From JALENY01 sp036310185 (GTDB taxonomy: Bacteria; Bacillota; Clostridia; Lachnospirales; Lachnospiraceae), in assembly GCA_036310185.1 (NCBI GenBank), contig JAXJSH010000130.1, forward strand, positions 1-43,158: a stretch of DNA of 43,158 nucleotides, read 5' to 3'. The notes beneath the pieces were generated by a model. It saw nothing but the letters and a program-made list of their open reading frames with translations, did not search any database and had not been told where the DNA came from. A program made the translations under genes and the position numbers. This document shows, in pieces, positions 8,343-15,120 of the stretch. Position 1 is the stretch's first letter. The number at the start of each line of letters is the position of its first letter.

Positions 8343-9136
8343 CGGCAGACACCTCTCTTTCCGCAAAACGGTTTGCACAGTTCCGGGAAGATGGTTCCCA
8401 TCTGCAGACCTTTGGCCAGATCGAAGGTATCCTGATAAAACTGCCAGGGCACATAACCCATAGCAAGTGCGAAACCATCTGTGTCTTCGCACATTTCCGG
8501 CTTCCCCATACCCATGCGGTCCGTATTTTCCTGACATTTTGGTTTTTCCGGCTCTTTCATACGACAGGAATCATCCATTTGACGAGATTCTTTCATCCGG
8601 CATCCGTCTTCCATCCGGCGATTTTCTCGCATCTGACGTCCATCTTTCATCTGACGATTTTCTTTCATCCGGCATCCGTCTTCCATCCGGCGATTTTCTC
8701 TCATCTGGCATCCGTCTTCCATCCGGCGATTTTCTCGCATCTGACATCCGTCTTCCATCCGGCGATTTTCTCGCATCTGACGTCCATCTTCCATCTGACG
8801 AGATTCTTTCATCCGACACCCATCTTCCATCCGGCGATTTTCTCGCATCTGACATCCGTCTTCCATCCGGCGATTTTCTCGCATCTGACATCCGTCTTCC
8901 ATCCGGCGATTTTCTCTCATCTGACGTCCGTCTTCCATCCGGCCAGATTCTCTCATTTGACGTCCATCTTCCATCCGACGATTCTCTCTCATCTGGCAGG
9001 AACATTCCTCCTGGCGCGCCTCTTCTTTTCGGCAGGACATTTCCGGACGACGCATTTCCTCCATACGTCTGGGCGGATAACAGGAACGGTAAGGACATGC
9101 ATTCATCCGTCCGTTATTCATAAAATTACTGTCCAT
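8336..9136 (-). CDS. cotJA: CotJA-type spore coat protein with a 12-residue repeat expansion
   Basis: CotJA is a coat-associated protein of usually about 70-90 residues. This 266-residue version has a typical CotJA end (residues 222-260: FALAMGYVPWQFYQDTF, MGTIFPELCKPFCG). It is preceded by a Cys/Pro/Met-rich head (1-47) and twelve consecutive 12-residue repeats (48-191) of the form QMRENRRMEDGC or RMKESRQMEDGR. The repeats are highly charged (Arg/Lys against Glu/Asp), with Met at two fixed places and Cys at the end of about half of the units. These features suggest an extended, crosslinkable coat filament or spacer. It is the first gene of the cotJABC-sodC operon. The frame is open throughout, with no sign of a frameshift. 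Confidence 0.9.
   Translation of the reverse strand: MDSNFMNNGRMNACPYRSCYPPRRMEEMRRPEMSCRKEEARQEECSCQMRENRRMEDGRQMRESGRMEDGRQMRENRRMEDGCQMRENRRMEDGCQMRENRRMEDGCRMKESRQMEDGRQMRENRRMEDGCQMRENRRMEDGCQMRENRRMEDGCRMKENRQMKDGRQMRENRRMEDGCRMKESRQMDDSCRMKEPEKPKCQENTDRMGMGKPEMCEDTDGFALAMGYVPWQFYQDTFDLAKGLQMGTIFPELCKPFCGKRGVCRC
8564..8995 (-). repeat. Twelve tandem 36-bp units inside cotJA
   Basis: 432 bases made of twelve 36-bp units encoding 12-residue repeats. Two unit types alternate in blocks (QMRENRRMEDGC and RMKESRQMEDGR), hinting at duplication of multi-unit blocks. Because 36 is a multiple of 3, other frames on both strands also stay open across the array. Confidence 0.95.
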
Positions 9137-9167
9137 AGAATCCTCTCAAGAAAGCATATTTCTTTAT

Positions 9168-9195
9168 TAAAATATGTAGCAAAGCAAAAAACGTG
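9168..9195 (-). promoter_or_regulatory. Possible sigma-K/sigma-E promoter of the cotJ operon
   Basis: On the minus strand CATATTTTA (9168-9176) fits the sigma-K -10 CATANNNTA, and CAC (9193-9195) lies 16 bases upstream as a -35 AC element. The -10 ends about 32 bases before the cotJA ATG. CotJ expression is sigma-E dependent in B. subtilis; the -35 for sigma-E is poor here, so the assignment is tentative. Confidence 0.4.
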
Positions 9196-9315
9196 AATGG
9201 CACTTTCCGGCCCGTTACCATAATGAATAAAAAGAGCTCCGCAGAACAAGCATCAAGTACAACCAGTTCTACATAAGATTCAAAGAAAACATATAAAAGC
9301 AGAAAGAATTATGTT

Positions 9316-9609
9316 ATGGAACAGATTATGAACTACGTCAAACCAGAACTTATTGCCGTAGCAATCGCCCTTTACCTCATTGGCATGGGAATGAAAAAAT
9401 CCGAAAAAGTGAAAGACAAAAATATCCCGCTGTTTCTGGGCGTTCTCGGAATTTTCCTGTGTGCGGTCTATGTGATCGCCACCAGTCCCCTGGGCACCGT
9501 ACAGGAAATTGCCATGGCCATATTTACAGCGCTTGTACAGGGCATTCTCGTTGCCGGATTGAGCACATACGTGAACCAGTTGATTAAGCAGGCGAATAAA
9601 ATAGAATAA
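9316..9609 (+). CDS. Phage-type holin
   Basis: A 97-residue membrane protein of the clostridial phage holin type, which would permeabilise the membrane so that an endolysin can act. It begins MEQIMNYVKPELIAVAIALY, has three hydrophobic segments (about residues 11-25, 38-55, 66-86), a charged link KKSEKVKDKNIPLF and a C-terminal QLIKQANKIE. The endolysin gene follows after 47 bases. No other phage gene is present. An in-frame ATG is not seen further upstream; the ribosome site (AGAAAGAA) is weak. It diverges from the cotJ operon with a 179-base gap. Confidence 0.85.
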   Translation: MEQIMNYVKPELIAVAIALYLIGMGMKKSEKVKDKNIPLFLGVLGIFLCAVYVIATSPLGTVQEIAMAIFTALVQGILVAGLSTYVNQLIKQANKIE

Positions 9610-9656
9610 GAAAACAGACTGCCAAAAGGCAGTCATATCTATGAAAGGAAATAGAA

Positions 9657-10412
9657 ATGGCAAGAGATATCTCACAGCTGCATCCCAGGCTCCAGGCAAA
9701 AATCACACAGCTGAAAATTTTATGCCAAAGAGACGGACTTAACCTTGGTATCGGAGAATGTTTCCGATCTGCTGCAGAACAGGAAGCCCTGTATGCACAA
9801 GGCCGAACAACAGCCGGAAACATTATAACCAACGCAAGAGGCAATTCCTATTCCTCACAGCATCAATGGGGCATTGCCTTTGACTTTTTCAAAAATATGA
9901 AAGGACAGGAGTTCAGCGATTCCCTGTTTTTTACCAGTGTGGCAGAACTTGCAAAGTCAATCGGACTTGCATGGGGCGGAGACTGGTCCGGATTCGTCGA
10001 CAGGTCCCATCTGTATCTGCCGGATTGGGGCGATACGGTTTCTATATTAAAAGAAAGGTATGGAACTTTTGAAAACTTTAAAGCTACCTGGAGCACTGCA
10101 AATTCAGGCACCAGTGTAAACGCAGCAACTGCTGAGAAAGGAAGTGGCTATATGTTTGAACCATTGTCAGTGAAAAAAGGAAGCAAGGGAACTTCCGTAT
10201 TATTATGTCAGGAAATCTTAAAAGCAAGGGGCTTTAAAGGCGCAGACGGCAAAGAACTGAAACTTGATCAGGATGCCGGTGACAATACCATTTACGCGAT
10301 CAATTCCTATCAGAAGGAACGGCGCACGCAGGGTGTGGAACTGGGCACAGGCGGCAAAAACGACGGCATCTGCGGTAAAAAAATGTGGGCAGACCTGATC
10401 GCAATCTCCTAA
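9657..10412 (+). CDS. M15-family peptidoglycan peptidase (endolysin) with C-terminal wall-binding-like region
   Basis: The N-terminal 130 residues are an M15 D,D/L,D-peptidase domain that cuts peptide bridges of peptidoglycan. Zinc ligands are visible as His69 and Asp76 in SSQHQWGIAFDF and His118 in FVDRSHLYLPDW. After a linker (about 145-160) the C-terminal 90 residues have a peptidoglycan-binding-like pattern (KKGSKGTSVLLCQEILKARG, then AINSYQ and ICGKKMWADL). There is no signal peptide, so export would depend on the holin encoded 47 bases upstream. AAAGGAAATAGAA precedes the ATG. It looks like a phage lysis enzyme outside a prophage. Confidence 0.88.
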   Translation: MARDISQLHPRLQAKITQLKILCQRDGLNLGIGECFRSAAEQEALYAQGRTTAGNIITNARGNSYSSQHQWGIAFDFFKNMKGQEFSDSLFFTSVAELAKSIGLAWGGDWSGFVDRSHLYLPDWGDTVSILKERYGTFENFKATWSTANSGTSVNAATAEKGSGYMFEPLSVKKGSKGTSVLLCQEILKARGFKGADGKELKLDQDAGDNTIYAINSYQKERRTQGVELGTGGKNDGICGKKMWADLIAIS

Positions 10413-10457
10413 AATCAACAATTTTGGCCAGTCATTTTAACCCACTGTCTTAAAATA

Positions 10458-10498
10458 TGGCGCCGCTGCATATCACAGCTGTGAGTGCGGCAGCGCCA
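10458..10498. terminator. Long imperfect palindrome between convergent genes (probable bidirectional terminator)
   Basis: The outer stem TGGCGC/GCGCCA (10458-10463, 10493-10498), a middle stem of about seven pairs with wobbles, and an inner 12-base palindrome TCACAGCTGTGA (10473-10484) form one hairpin. It sits between the convergent endolysin and araC genes. Flanking T runs are short (TTCTTTCG on plus, ATATTTTAAG on minus), so efficiency is uncertain. Confidence 0.55.
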
Positions 10499-10509
10499 TT
10501 CTTTCGTAT

Positions 10510-11409
10510 TCAATTCAAAGAAATCTGTTTTCGGTACTCCGACGGTGTGCACCCCCGTGCCGCCCGGAAACTTCTGGAAAAATAGCTCATATCCTGAAAT
10601 CCGCACTGAATCCCAATATCCACTATCTTCTCATCCGTATTTTCCAGAAGCTCCGCGGCTTTCTGAATCCGAAAGGACTTCAGATACTGTATGGGAGTAG
10701 TCCCAATGGTCTTTTTAAAACACCGCAGGCACTCACTTTCACTGATATCCGCGCACCTGGCAATTTTATCTATGGTAATATCCTCATAAAAATGTTTCTG
10801 TACATATTCCAGCATCATTTTAATCCGTGTTCCATCCCGAAGCGTCTTTGCCGACAATGGCTTTACCATATTATTTTTGTGGGCTGCCAAAAGATAGATC
10901 AGCCGTGACAGAGCAGTTCGAACCTGAAATTCATACCCCGGCGTTTCATATACACAGCTGCTCCATGCATCCTCCACCGCATCGATCACTTCTTTTTGCC
11001 AGGCAATCCGGTGATCCAGATGAATGCCCTTAAAAGAAACATCTTCCAAAATAGGCTGAAGATAATTCTGCCAGATCACACAGTCTACACTGCCTCCAAC
11101 CAGACGTGGATGAAATACAATCGAATGAAAACGGCAGCTTGAGTCATCCACATTCCAGCAGCCGTGCAGCACACCCGTATTCACAAAAAAGGCATCGCCC
11201 TGTTTTACATAAAACCGCTCGGAATCTGCGGAAACAATCGCTTCTCCTTCTGTCACAACAGCCGCTTCCAGTTCCTCATGCCAGTGCCAGGGCACATACT
11301 GCCGCTGAAGGTCATCGTGATAACATCCGATGGGAAATGCGGTTGTTCCGTGATTGACCAGTTCTTTTCCGCTTTTGTCTGTTGCGGTGCTGCAGGGTGA
11401 TAATGCCAT
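10510..11409 (-). CDS. AraC-family transcriptional regulator with N-terminal cupin
   Basis: A 299-residue regulator. The N-terminal part is a cupin-like sensor (QYVPWHWHEELEAAVVTEGE, FYVKQGDAFFVNTGVLHG) and the C-terminal 100 residues carry two AraC-type helix-turn-helix motifs (ITIDKIARCADISESECLR, KIVDIGIQCGFQDMSYFSR, then FRAARGCTPSEYR). I chose ATG 11409 because AAAGGAGGAATTT lies just before it; the frame also allows an upstream start at 11466, which would run into the promoter region. It diverges from an MFS transporter gene and probably controls it, with a sugar-like small molecule as likely inducer (inference). Confidence 0.92.
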   Translation of the reverse strand: MALSPCSTATDKSGKELVNHGTTAFPIGCYHDDLQRQYVPWHWHEELEAAVVTEGEAIVSADSERFYVKQGDAFFVNTGVLHGCWNVDDSSCRFHSIVFHPRLVGGSVDCVIWQNYLQPILEDVSFKGIHLDHRIAWQKEVIDAVEDAWSSCVYETPGYEFQVRTALSRLIYLLAAHKNNMVKPLSAKTLRDGTRIKMMLEYVQKHFYEDITIDKIARCADISESECLRCFKKTIGTTPIQYLKSFRIQKAAELLENTDEKIVDIGIQCGFQDMSYFSRSFRAARGCTPSEYRKQISLN

Positions 11410-11448
11410 AAATTCCTCCTTTGACGATTTTGTCTTATATTTCTGTAG

Positions 11449-11486
11449 ATTATATCCTACTCTCACGGTTTTATTGATGATATAAT
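11449..11486. promoter_or_regulatory. Face-to-back divergent promoters of araC and the MFS gene
   Basis: TATAAT on the minus strand (11449-11454) and TATAAT on the plus strand (11481-11486) form an inverted repeat, ATTATATC (11449-11456) and GATATAAT (11479-11486). Neither has a good -35 hexamer at 17 bases, which fits activator-dependent transcription. The plus -10 ends 30 bases before the MFS ATG. Confidence 0.5.
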
Positions 11487-11515
11487 CCTACCATAATAAA
11501 CAAAGGAGGGCAATA

Positions 11516-12697
11516 ATGTTTCATTTATTATTAGCGATTATTTATCTTTCTTTTATCAGCCTTGGGCTGCCGGATTCCCTTCTCGGCTCCGCCTGGCCCA
11601 TCATGTATCAGGAATTTAACGTTCCGGTGTCTTACGCCGGAATTATTTCCATCATTATTTCAGCCGGTACCATCTTCTCCAGTCTGCAGAGTGACCGTCT
11701 GACCAAAAAACTGGGAACCGGAAAAGTTACTGCTTTCAGTGTGGGCATGACTGCGGTGGCCCTGTTCGGTTTTTCTGTCAGCAACTCTTTCTGGATGCTG
11801 TGCCTGTGGGCTGTTCCGTATGGCCTTGGAGCCGGCGGCGTGGACGCCTCCATCAACAATTATGCGGCTGTTCACTATTCCAGCCGCCACATGAGCTGGC
11901 TGCACTGTATGTGGGGAATCGGCGCATCCATCGGCCCTTATATTATGAGTTACGCACTGACAAAAGGACAGAGCTGGCCTATGGGTTACCGCTACATTTC
12001 TGTTATTCAGATTTTCCTGACTGCCATTTTGATTTTCAGCCTTCCGCTCTGGAAAGAGAGAAACGGAAAACCGACCGATGAAACCGGGCAAAATGACAGC
12101 GATAAACCGCTTACTTTAAAAGAAATTTTTTCCATCCCCGGTGCAAAAGCCCTTATGATCACTTTTTTCTGCTATTGTGCCATCGAACAGACTTCTATTT
12201 TATGGTCCAGCAGCTATCTCGCACTGCATCATGGCCTGCCCGAAGAAACCGCTGCCGAATTCGCATGCCTGTTTCTGATCGGAATTACCGTCGGACGGGC
12301 CATCAGCGGTTTTATCACCATGAAACTGAATGACACACAGATGATCCGTCTGGGAATGTCTCTTATTCTCATTGGCATTCTGCTGGTACTGCTGCCCCTT
12401 GGCGTTATCCCGGCTATGACCGGCCTGATCATCATCGGCCTTGGCTGCGCCCCGGTTTATCCCTGCATCATCCACTCCACACCGGAACACTTTGGTGCAG
12501 ATAAGTCACAGGCTGTAGTAGGCGTCCAGATGGCCAGTGCCTACGTTGGAACCATGCTGATGCCGTCCCTGTTCGGACTGATTGCAAATCATATTGATAT
12601 CGGTCTGCTTCCGGTATATCTTCTGATTCTTCTGATTCTGATGTTTGTCATGCATGAGTTGCTGGTAAAACAATGTACACAGACACATAAAGAATAA
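11516..12697 (+). CDS. MFS transporter
   Basis: A 393-residue major facilitator with about 12 hydrophobic segments. The N-terminal block is FISLGLPDSLLGSAWPIMY, and there is an MFS A-like loop SDRLTKKLGTGK between segments 2 and 3. A polar central loop (KERNGKPTDETGQNDSDKPL) separates the halves, and GRAISGF and MPSLFGLIANH mark the second half. The style resembles fucose permease/FHS-like transporters, so a sugar substrate is plausible but not shown. A strong ribosome site AAAGGAGGGCAATA precedes the ATG. The divergent AraC regulator is its likely controller. No catabolic enzyme accompanies it. Confidence 0.9.
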   Translation: MFHLLLAIIYLSFISLGLPDSLLGSAWPIMYQEFNVPVSYAGIISIIISAGTIFSSLQSDRLTKKLGTGKVTAFSVGMTAVALFGFSVSNSFWMLCLWAVPYGLGAGGVDASINNYAAVHYSSRHMSWLHCMWGIGASIGPYIMSYALTKGQSWPMGYRYISVIQIFLTAILIFSLPLWKERNGKPTDETGQNDSDKPLTLKEIFSIPGAKALMITFFCYCAIEQTSILWSSSYLALHHGLPEETAAEFACLFLIGITVGRAISGFITMKLNDTQMIRLGMSLILIGILLVLLPLGVIPAMTGLIIIGLGCAPVYPCIIHSTPEHFGADKSQAVVGVQMASAYVGTMLMPSLFGLIANHIDIGLLPVYLLILLILMFVMHELLVKQCTQTHKE

Positions 12698-12785
12698 TGC
12701 AGAGCACGGATTAAGGCAAAGCTCTGTAACGAAAAACAGTAAAAAAGTGCGTTGTCTGTTATTTTTCTGCCATCTGTTTCTGTTT

Positions 12786-14516
12786 TTACAGTCCGGCCTC
12801 ACACAACCGGGCATACACACCGTCTTTTTCCAGCAGTTCCCGGTGTGTACCTTCCTCAGCAATGCCGTCTTCTGTCAAAACCAGAATTCTTCTGGCATTT
12901 CTGATGGTTGACAGTCTGTGTGCTATCACAAAAGTGGTTCTGTTTTTCGCCAGCTTTTCCAGCGAATCCTGGACCACTTTTTCACTTTCATTGTCCAGCG
13001 CCGAAGTTGCCTCGTCAAAAATGAGAATCGGCGGATTTTTCAAAAAGGCTCTGGCAATGGACAGTCTCTGTTTCTGGCCTCCGGACAGCTTTACCCCTCT
13101 CTGGCCGATATCCGTATCATAATAATTTTCCATTTCCATAATAAAATCATGGGCATTGGCCGCCTTTGCCGCCCGGATAACTTCCTCATCGGTGGCATCC
13201 GGCTTTCCGTAGCGGATGTTTTCCATGATGGTTCCTGCAAAAAGATACACATCCTGCTGTACAATACCAATCTGACGGCGCAGATCATCCAGTTTAATCT
13301 TCCGGATATCGATTCCATCCAGTGTGATCGTTCCCCCGGTCACATCATAGAATCTTGGGATCAGACTGCAAAGGGTGGTCTTTCCGGCCCCGCTGGTTCC
13401 CACCAGTGCCACGTACTCACCTGCCTGCACATGCAGATTCACCTGTGACAGCACATTTTCCTGATGGTCCTGATAATGAAAAGTCACATCTTCAAAAGCA
13501 ATTTCCCCGCGGGCTGATTCCATGGAAACCGCATCCGGCTCATCCTGAATATCCGGTGCCACATTCATGATCTCAAGAAAACGCTCATATCCACTGTACC
13601 CGTTCTGGAACTGTTCCGTGAAGTTCACCAGTTTTTTCACCGGTTCTGTAAAGTTATTAATATAAAGAAGAAATGTTACAAGATCTGCCGCCGACAGGCT
13701 TCCATCATTCATGAACAGTGCCCCTGCGATCAGCGAAACCACCGTAATCAGGGTCGAAAAGGCATTCATACCGGAATGATAACCGGCCATATAGCGATAG
13801 GTTCTGCGCTTGGAAGCCACAAAACGCTCGTTTCCCTTTGCGAATTTCTCCATCTCCCGGTCTTCGTTTCCAAAGGATTTTACCACACGGATTCCCGCAA
13901 GACTGTCTTCAATCTGGCTGTTGATATCTGCAATGCGGGCACGGTTTTCCTTAAATGCGTTTTTCATTTTCCGGTTAAAGAAAACGGCATAAAACAGCAT
14001 AAGGACAACGATAGAAAAGGCGATGACCGCCAGCTTCCAGTTCACGCCAAGCAGGATCACAAAGGCACCCGCCAGCTTAATGGTGGAAATGATCAGATCC
14101 TCCGGACCATGATGCAGAAGCTCACTGATGTCAAAAAGATCACTGGTGATTCGTGACAGCAGGTGTCCCACCTTCTGATTGTCATAAAAAGTAAAGGACA
14201 GCTTCTGGTAATGCTGAAAAATCTCATTTCGCATATCATGTTCAATATAGGTTCCCATCAGATGTCCATAATAGGTAATAAAATAGTTGGAACACAATTC
14301 CACCAGCACAAGAAGAATCATTCCCAGTCCAATCTGCAGAATCATCCCTGTGGCATCCTGAAAAACCACCACAACGGTCCCGGTAATATAGCGGACCAGA
14401 AGGGGAATTGCCAGTGTTACCCCAGCACCCAGTATGGCAAAAAACAGGTCTGCAAAAAATAATCCTTTATATGGTTTATAATAATGTGATAAACGTCTCA
14501 AATTGTTCTCTTTCAT
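12786..14516 (-). CDS. ABC exporter, fused membrane and ATPase domains
   Basis: A 576-residue MsbA/LmrA-type half-transporter that would act as a dimer. The N-terminal 310 residues hold six membrane helices. The ATPase half has Walker A VGTSGAGKTTL, Q-loop IVQQDVYLFAG, signature LSGGQKQRLSIARAF, Walker B ILIFDEATSALD and switch VIAHRLSTI. I chose ATG 14516 (MKENNLRRLSHYYKPYKG) because GGAGG lies 3 bases upstream and the length matches the family. The frame stays open to 14636 without a clear ATG-plus-ribosome-site combination. The substrate is unknown (lipid, drug or peptide). It is transcribed alone from a near-consensus promoter at 14674-14702. Confidence 0.92.
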   Translation of the reverse strand: MKENNLRRLSHYYKPYKGLFFADLFFAILGAGVTLAIPLLVRYITGTVVVVFQDATGMILQIGLGMILLVLVELCSNYFITYYGHLMGTYIEHDMRNEIFQHYQKLSFTFYDNQKVGHLLSRITSDLFDISELLHHGPEDLIISTIKLAGAFVILLGVNWKLAVIAFSIVVLMLFYAVFFNRKMKNAFKENRARIADINSQIEDSLAGIRVVKSFGNEDREMEKFAKGNERFVASKRRTYRYMAGYHSGMNAFSTLITVVSLIAGALFMNDGSLSAADLVTFLLYINNFTEPVKKLVNFTEQFQNGYSGYERFLEIMNVAPDIQDEPDAVSMESARGEIAFEDVTFHYQDHQENVLSQVNLHVQAGEYVALVGTSGAGKTTLCSLIPRFYDVTGGTITLDGIDIRKIKLDDLRRQIGIVQQDVYLFAGTIMENIRYGKPDATDEEVIRAAKAANAHDFIMEMENYYDTDIGQRGVKLSGGQKQRLSIARAFLKNPPILIFDEATSALDNESEKVVQDSLEKLAKNRTTFVIAHRLSTIRNARRILVLTEDGIAEEGTHRELLEKDGVYARLCEAGL

Positions 14517-14673
14517 TTTCCTCCGCGCAATATCTTTCAATAAATTTTTCCGCGCAAACCTCCTGTCTACTTTCCTTTCATACTGCTTAAAACCCGGCGG
14601 CTCATCCATTCCCGCTTTTCCGCCTCTGTCCGGCAAAATATGCCGGTTAACAGCACTTCAGCAATATATAGCC

Positions 14674-14702
14674 AGTATAAATTTGTGCTTTTTTTCTGTC
14701 AA
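14674..14702 (-). promoter_or_regulatory. Near-consensus sigma-A promoter of the ABC exporter
   Basis: On the minus strand TTGACA (14697-14702), 17 bases and TATACT (14674-14679). It leaves a leader of about 150 bases before the ABC ATG; the leader holds a small hairpin (CCGGC/GCCGG) and otherwise no feature I can name. Confidence 0.78.
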
Positions 14703-14740
14703 GCGGGCATATTCGAAAATTTTTTTGACAATCCCTTCTC

Positions 14741-14769
14741 TTGACAGTGCATGACAACCGGTGTATGCT
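14741..14769 (+). promoter_or_regulatory. Near-consensus sigma-A promoter facing a truncated ORF
   Basis: TTGACA (14741-14746), 17 bases, TATGCT (14764-14769). It points toward the 22-codon ORF at 14822 and, beyond that, the trk operon. The divergent ABC promoter lies 38 bases away. Confidence 0.7.
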
Positions 14770-14821
14770 GATTTTTATTAATAATCAAAAGATAAACCTA
14801 TATTTTTACAGGGAGACTGTC

Positions 14822-14890
14822 ATGAAAATCATACAACAGATTGGCATTCTTTTTGGCATCTGCCGGATCAGTCAGGTCATTCAGGCGTAA
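14822..14890 (+). pseudogene. 22-codon remnant resembling the start of a CidA/LrgA-type protein
   Basis: A short reading frame translating to MKIIQQIGILFGIC followed by RISQVIQA and a TAA stop. GGGAGACTGTC precedes the ATG and a good promoter lies upstream. The first 20 residues resemble the N-terminus of the CidA/LrgA holin-like family (MKxxxQxGILxGxxxxxxxI). No later family motif (the usual PxPxSVIGM) follows in any frame. I read it as a decayed gene start; a regulatory leader peptide for trkA is the alternative. Confidence 0.4.
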
Positions 14891-14944
14891 ATATCCTCAA
14901 TTCCTATGATCCGGCTCATGTTTTCTGCCGCCAGTAAATACCGG

Positions 14945-14972
14945 TTGCTTATGATTTTATACATGTTATAAT
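14945..14972 (+). promoter_or_regulatory. Sigma-A-like promoter of trkA-trkH
   Basis: TTGCTT (14945-14950), 16 bases, TATAAT (14967-14972). Transcription would begin near 14980, leaving a leader of about 140 bases before the trkA ATG. Confidence 0.62.
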
Positions 14973-15010
14973 AGTCAAAGATAAAATTATATTTTTACTA
15001 TACTGTTTTT

Positions 15011-15078
15011 CGGATTACAAGCGCATAAAATGCGGAGTAATCCGCAGGTATCAAGGGGTCAAAATACCTTTTGATCCC
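15011..15078 (+). promoter_or_regulatory. Structured leader of trkA with alternative hairpins
   Basis: Three stems are visible. CGGATTAC (15011-15018) pairs with GTAATCCG (15037-15044), enclosing CGCAT/ATGCG (15022-15026, 15030-15034). TGCGGA (15031-15036) can instead pair with TCCGCA (15041-15046), which excludes the first structure. GGGGTCAAAA (15055-15064) pairs with TTTTGATCCC (15069-15078), one G-U pair. No known riboswitch consensus is recognised. It may be a regulatory leader or a copy of a dispersed intergenic repeat. Confidence 0.45.
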
Positions 15079-15120
15079 AACATCTTTTCTATTTCAGATA
15101 ACAAAATTCAGGGGGATATT

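Noticed and set aside
8343..8537. 65-codon N-terminal extension of CotJB
   Set aside because: It lies entirely inside cotJA and shows no CotJB-like sequence; ATG 8342 gives the normal family length.
8467..9196. Long open frames on the opposite strand and in a second minus frame across cotJA
   Set aside because: They follow from the 36-bp repeat (a multiple of three) and give repetitive sequence without ribosome sites or known domains; CotJA is in the frame with the family domain.
12699..12727. CAGAGC/GCTCTG hairpin after the MFS gene
   Set aside because: Only six pairs, long loop and no T run; too weak to call a terminator.
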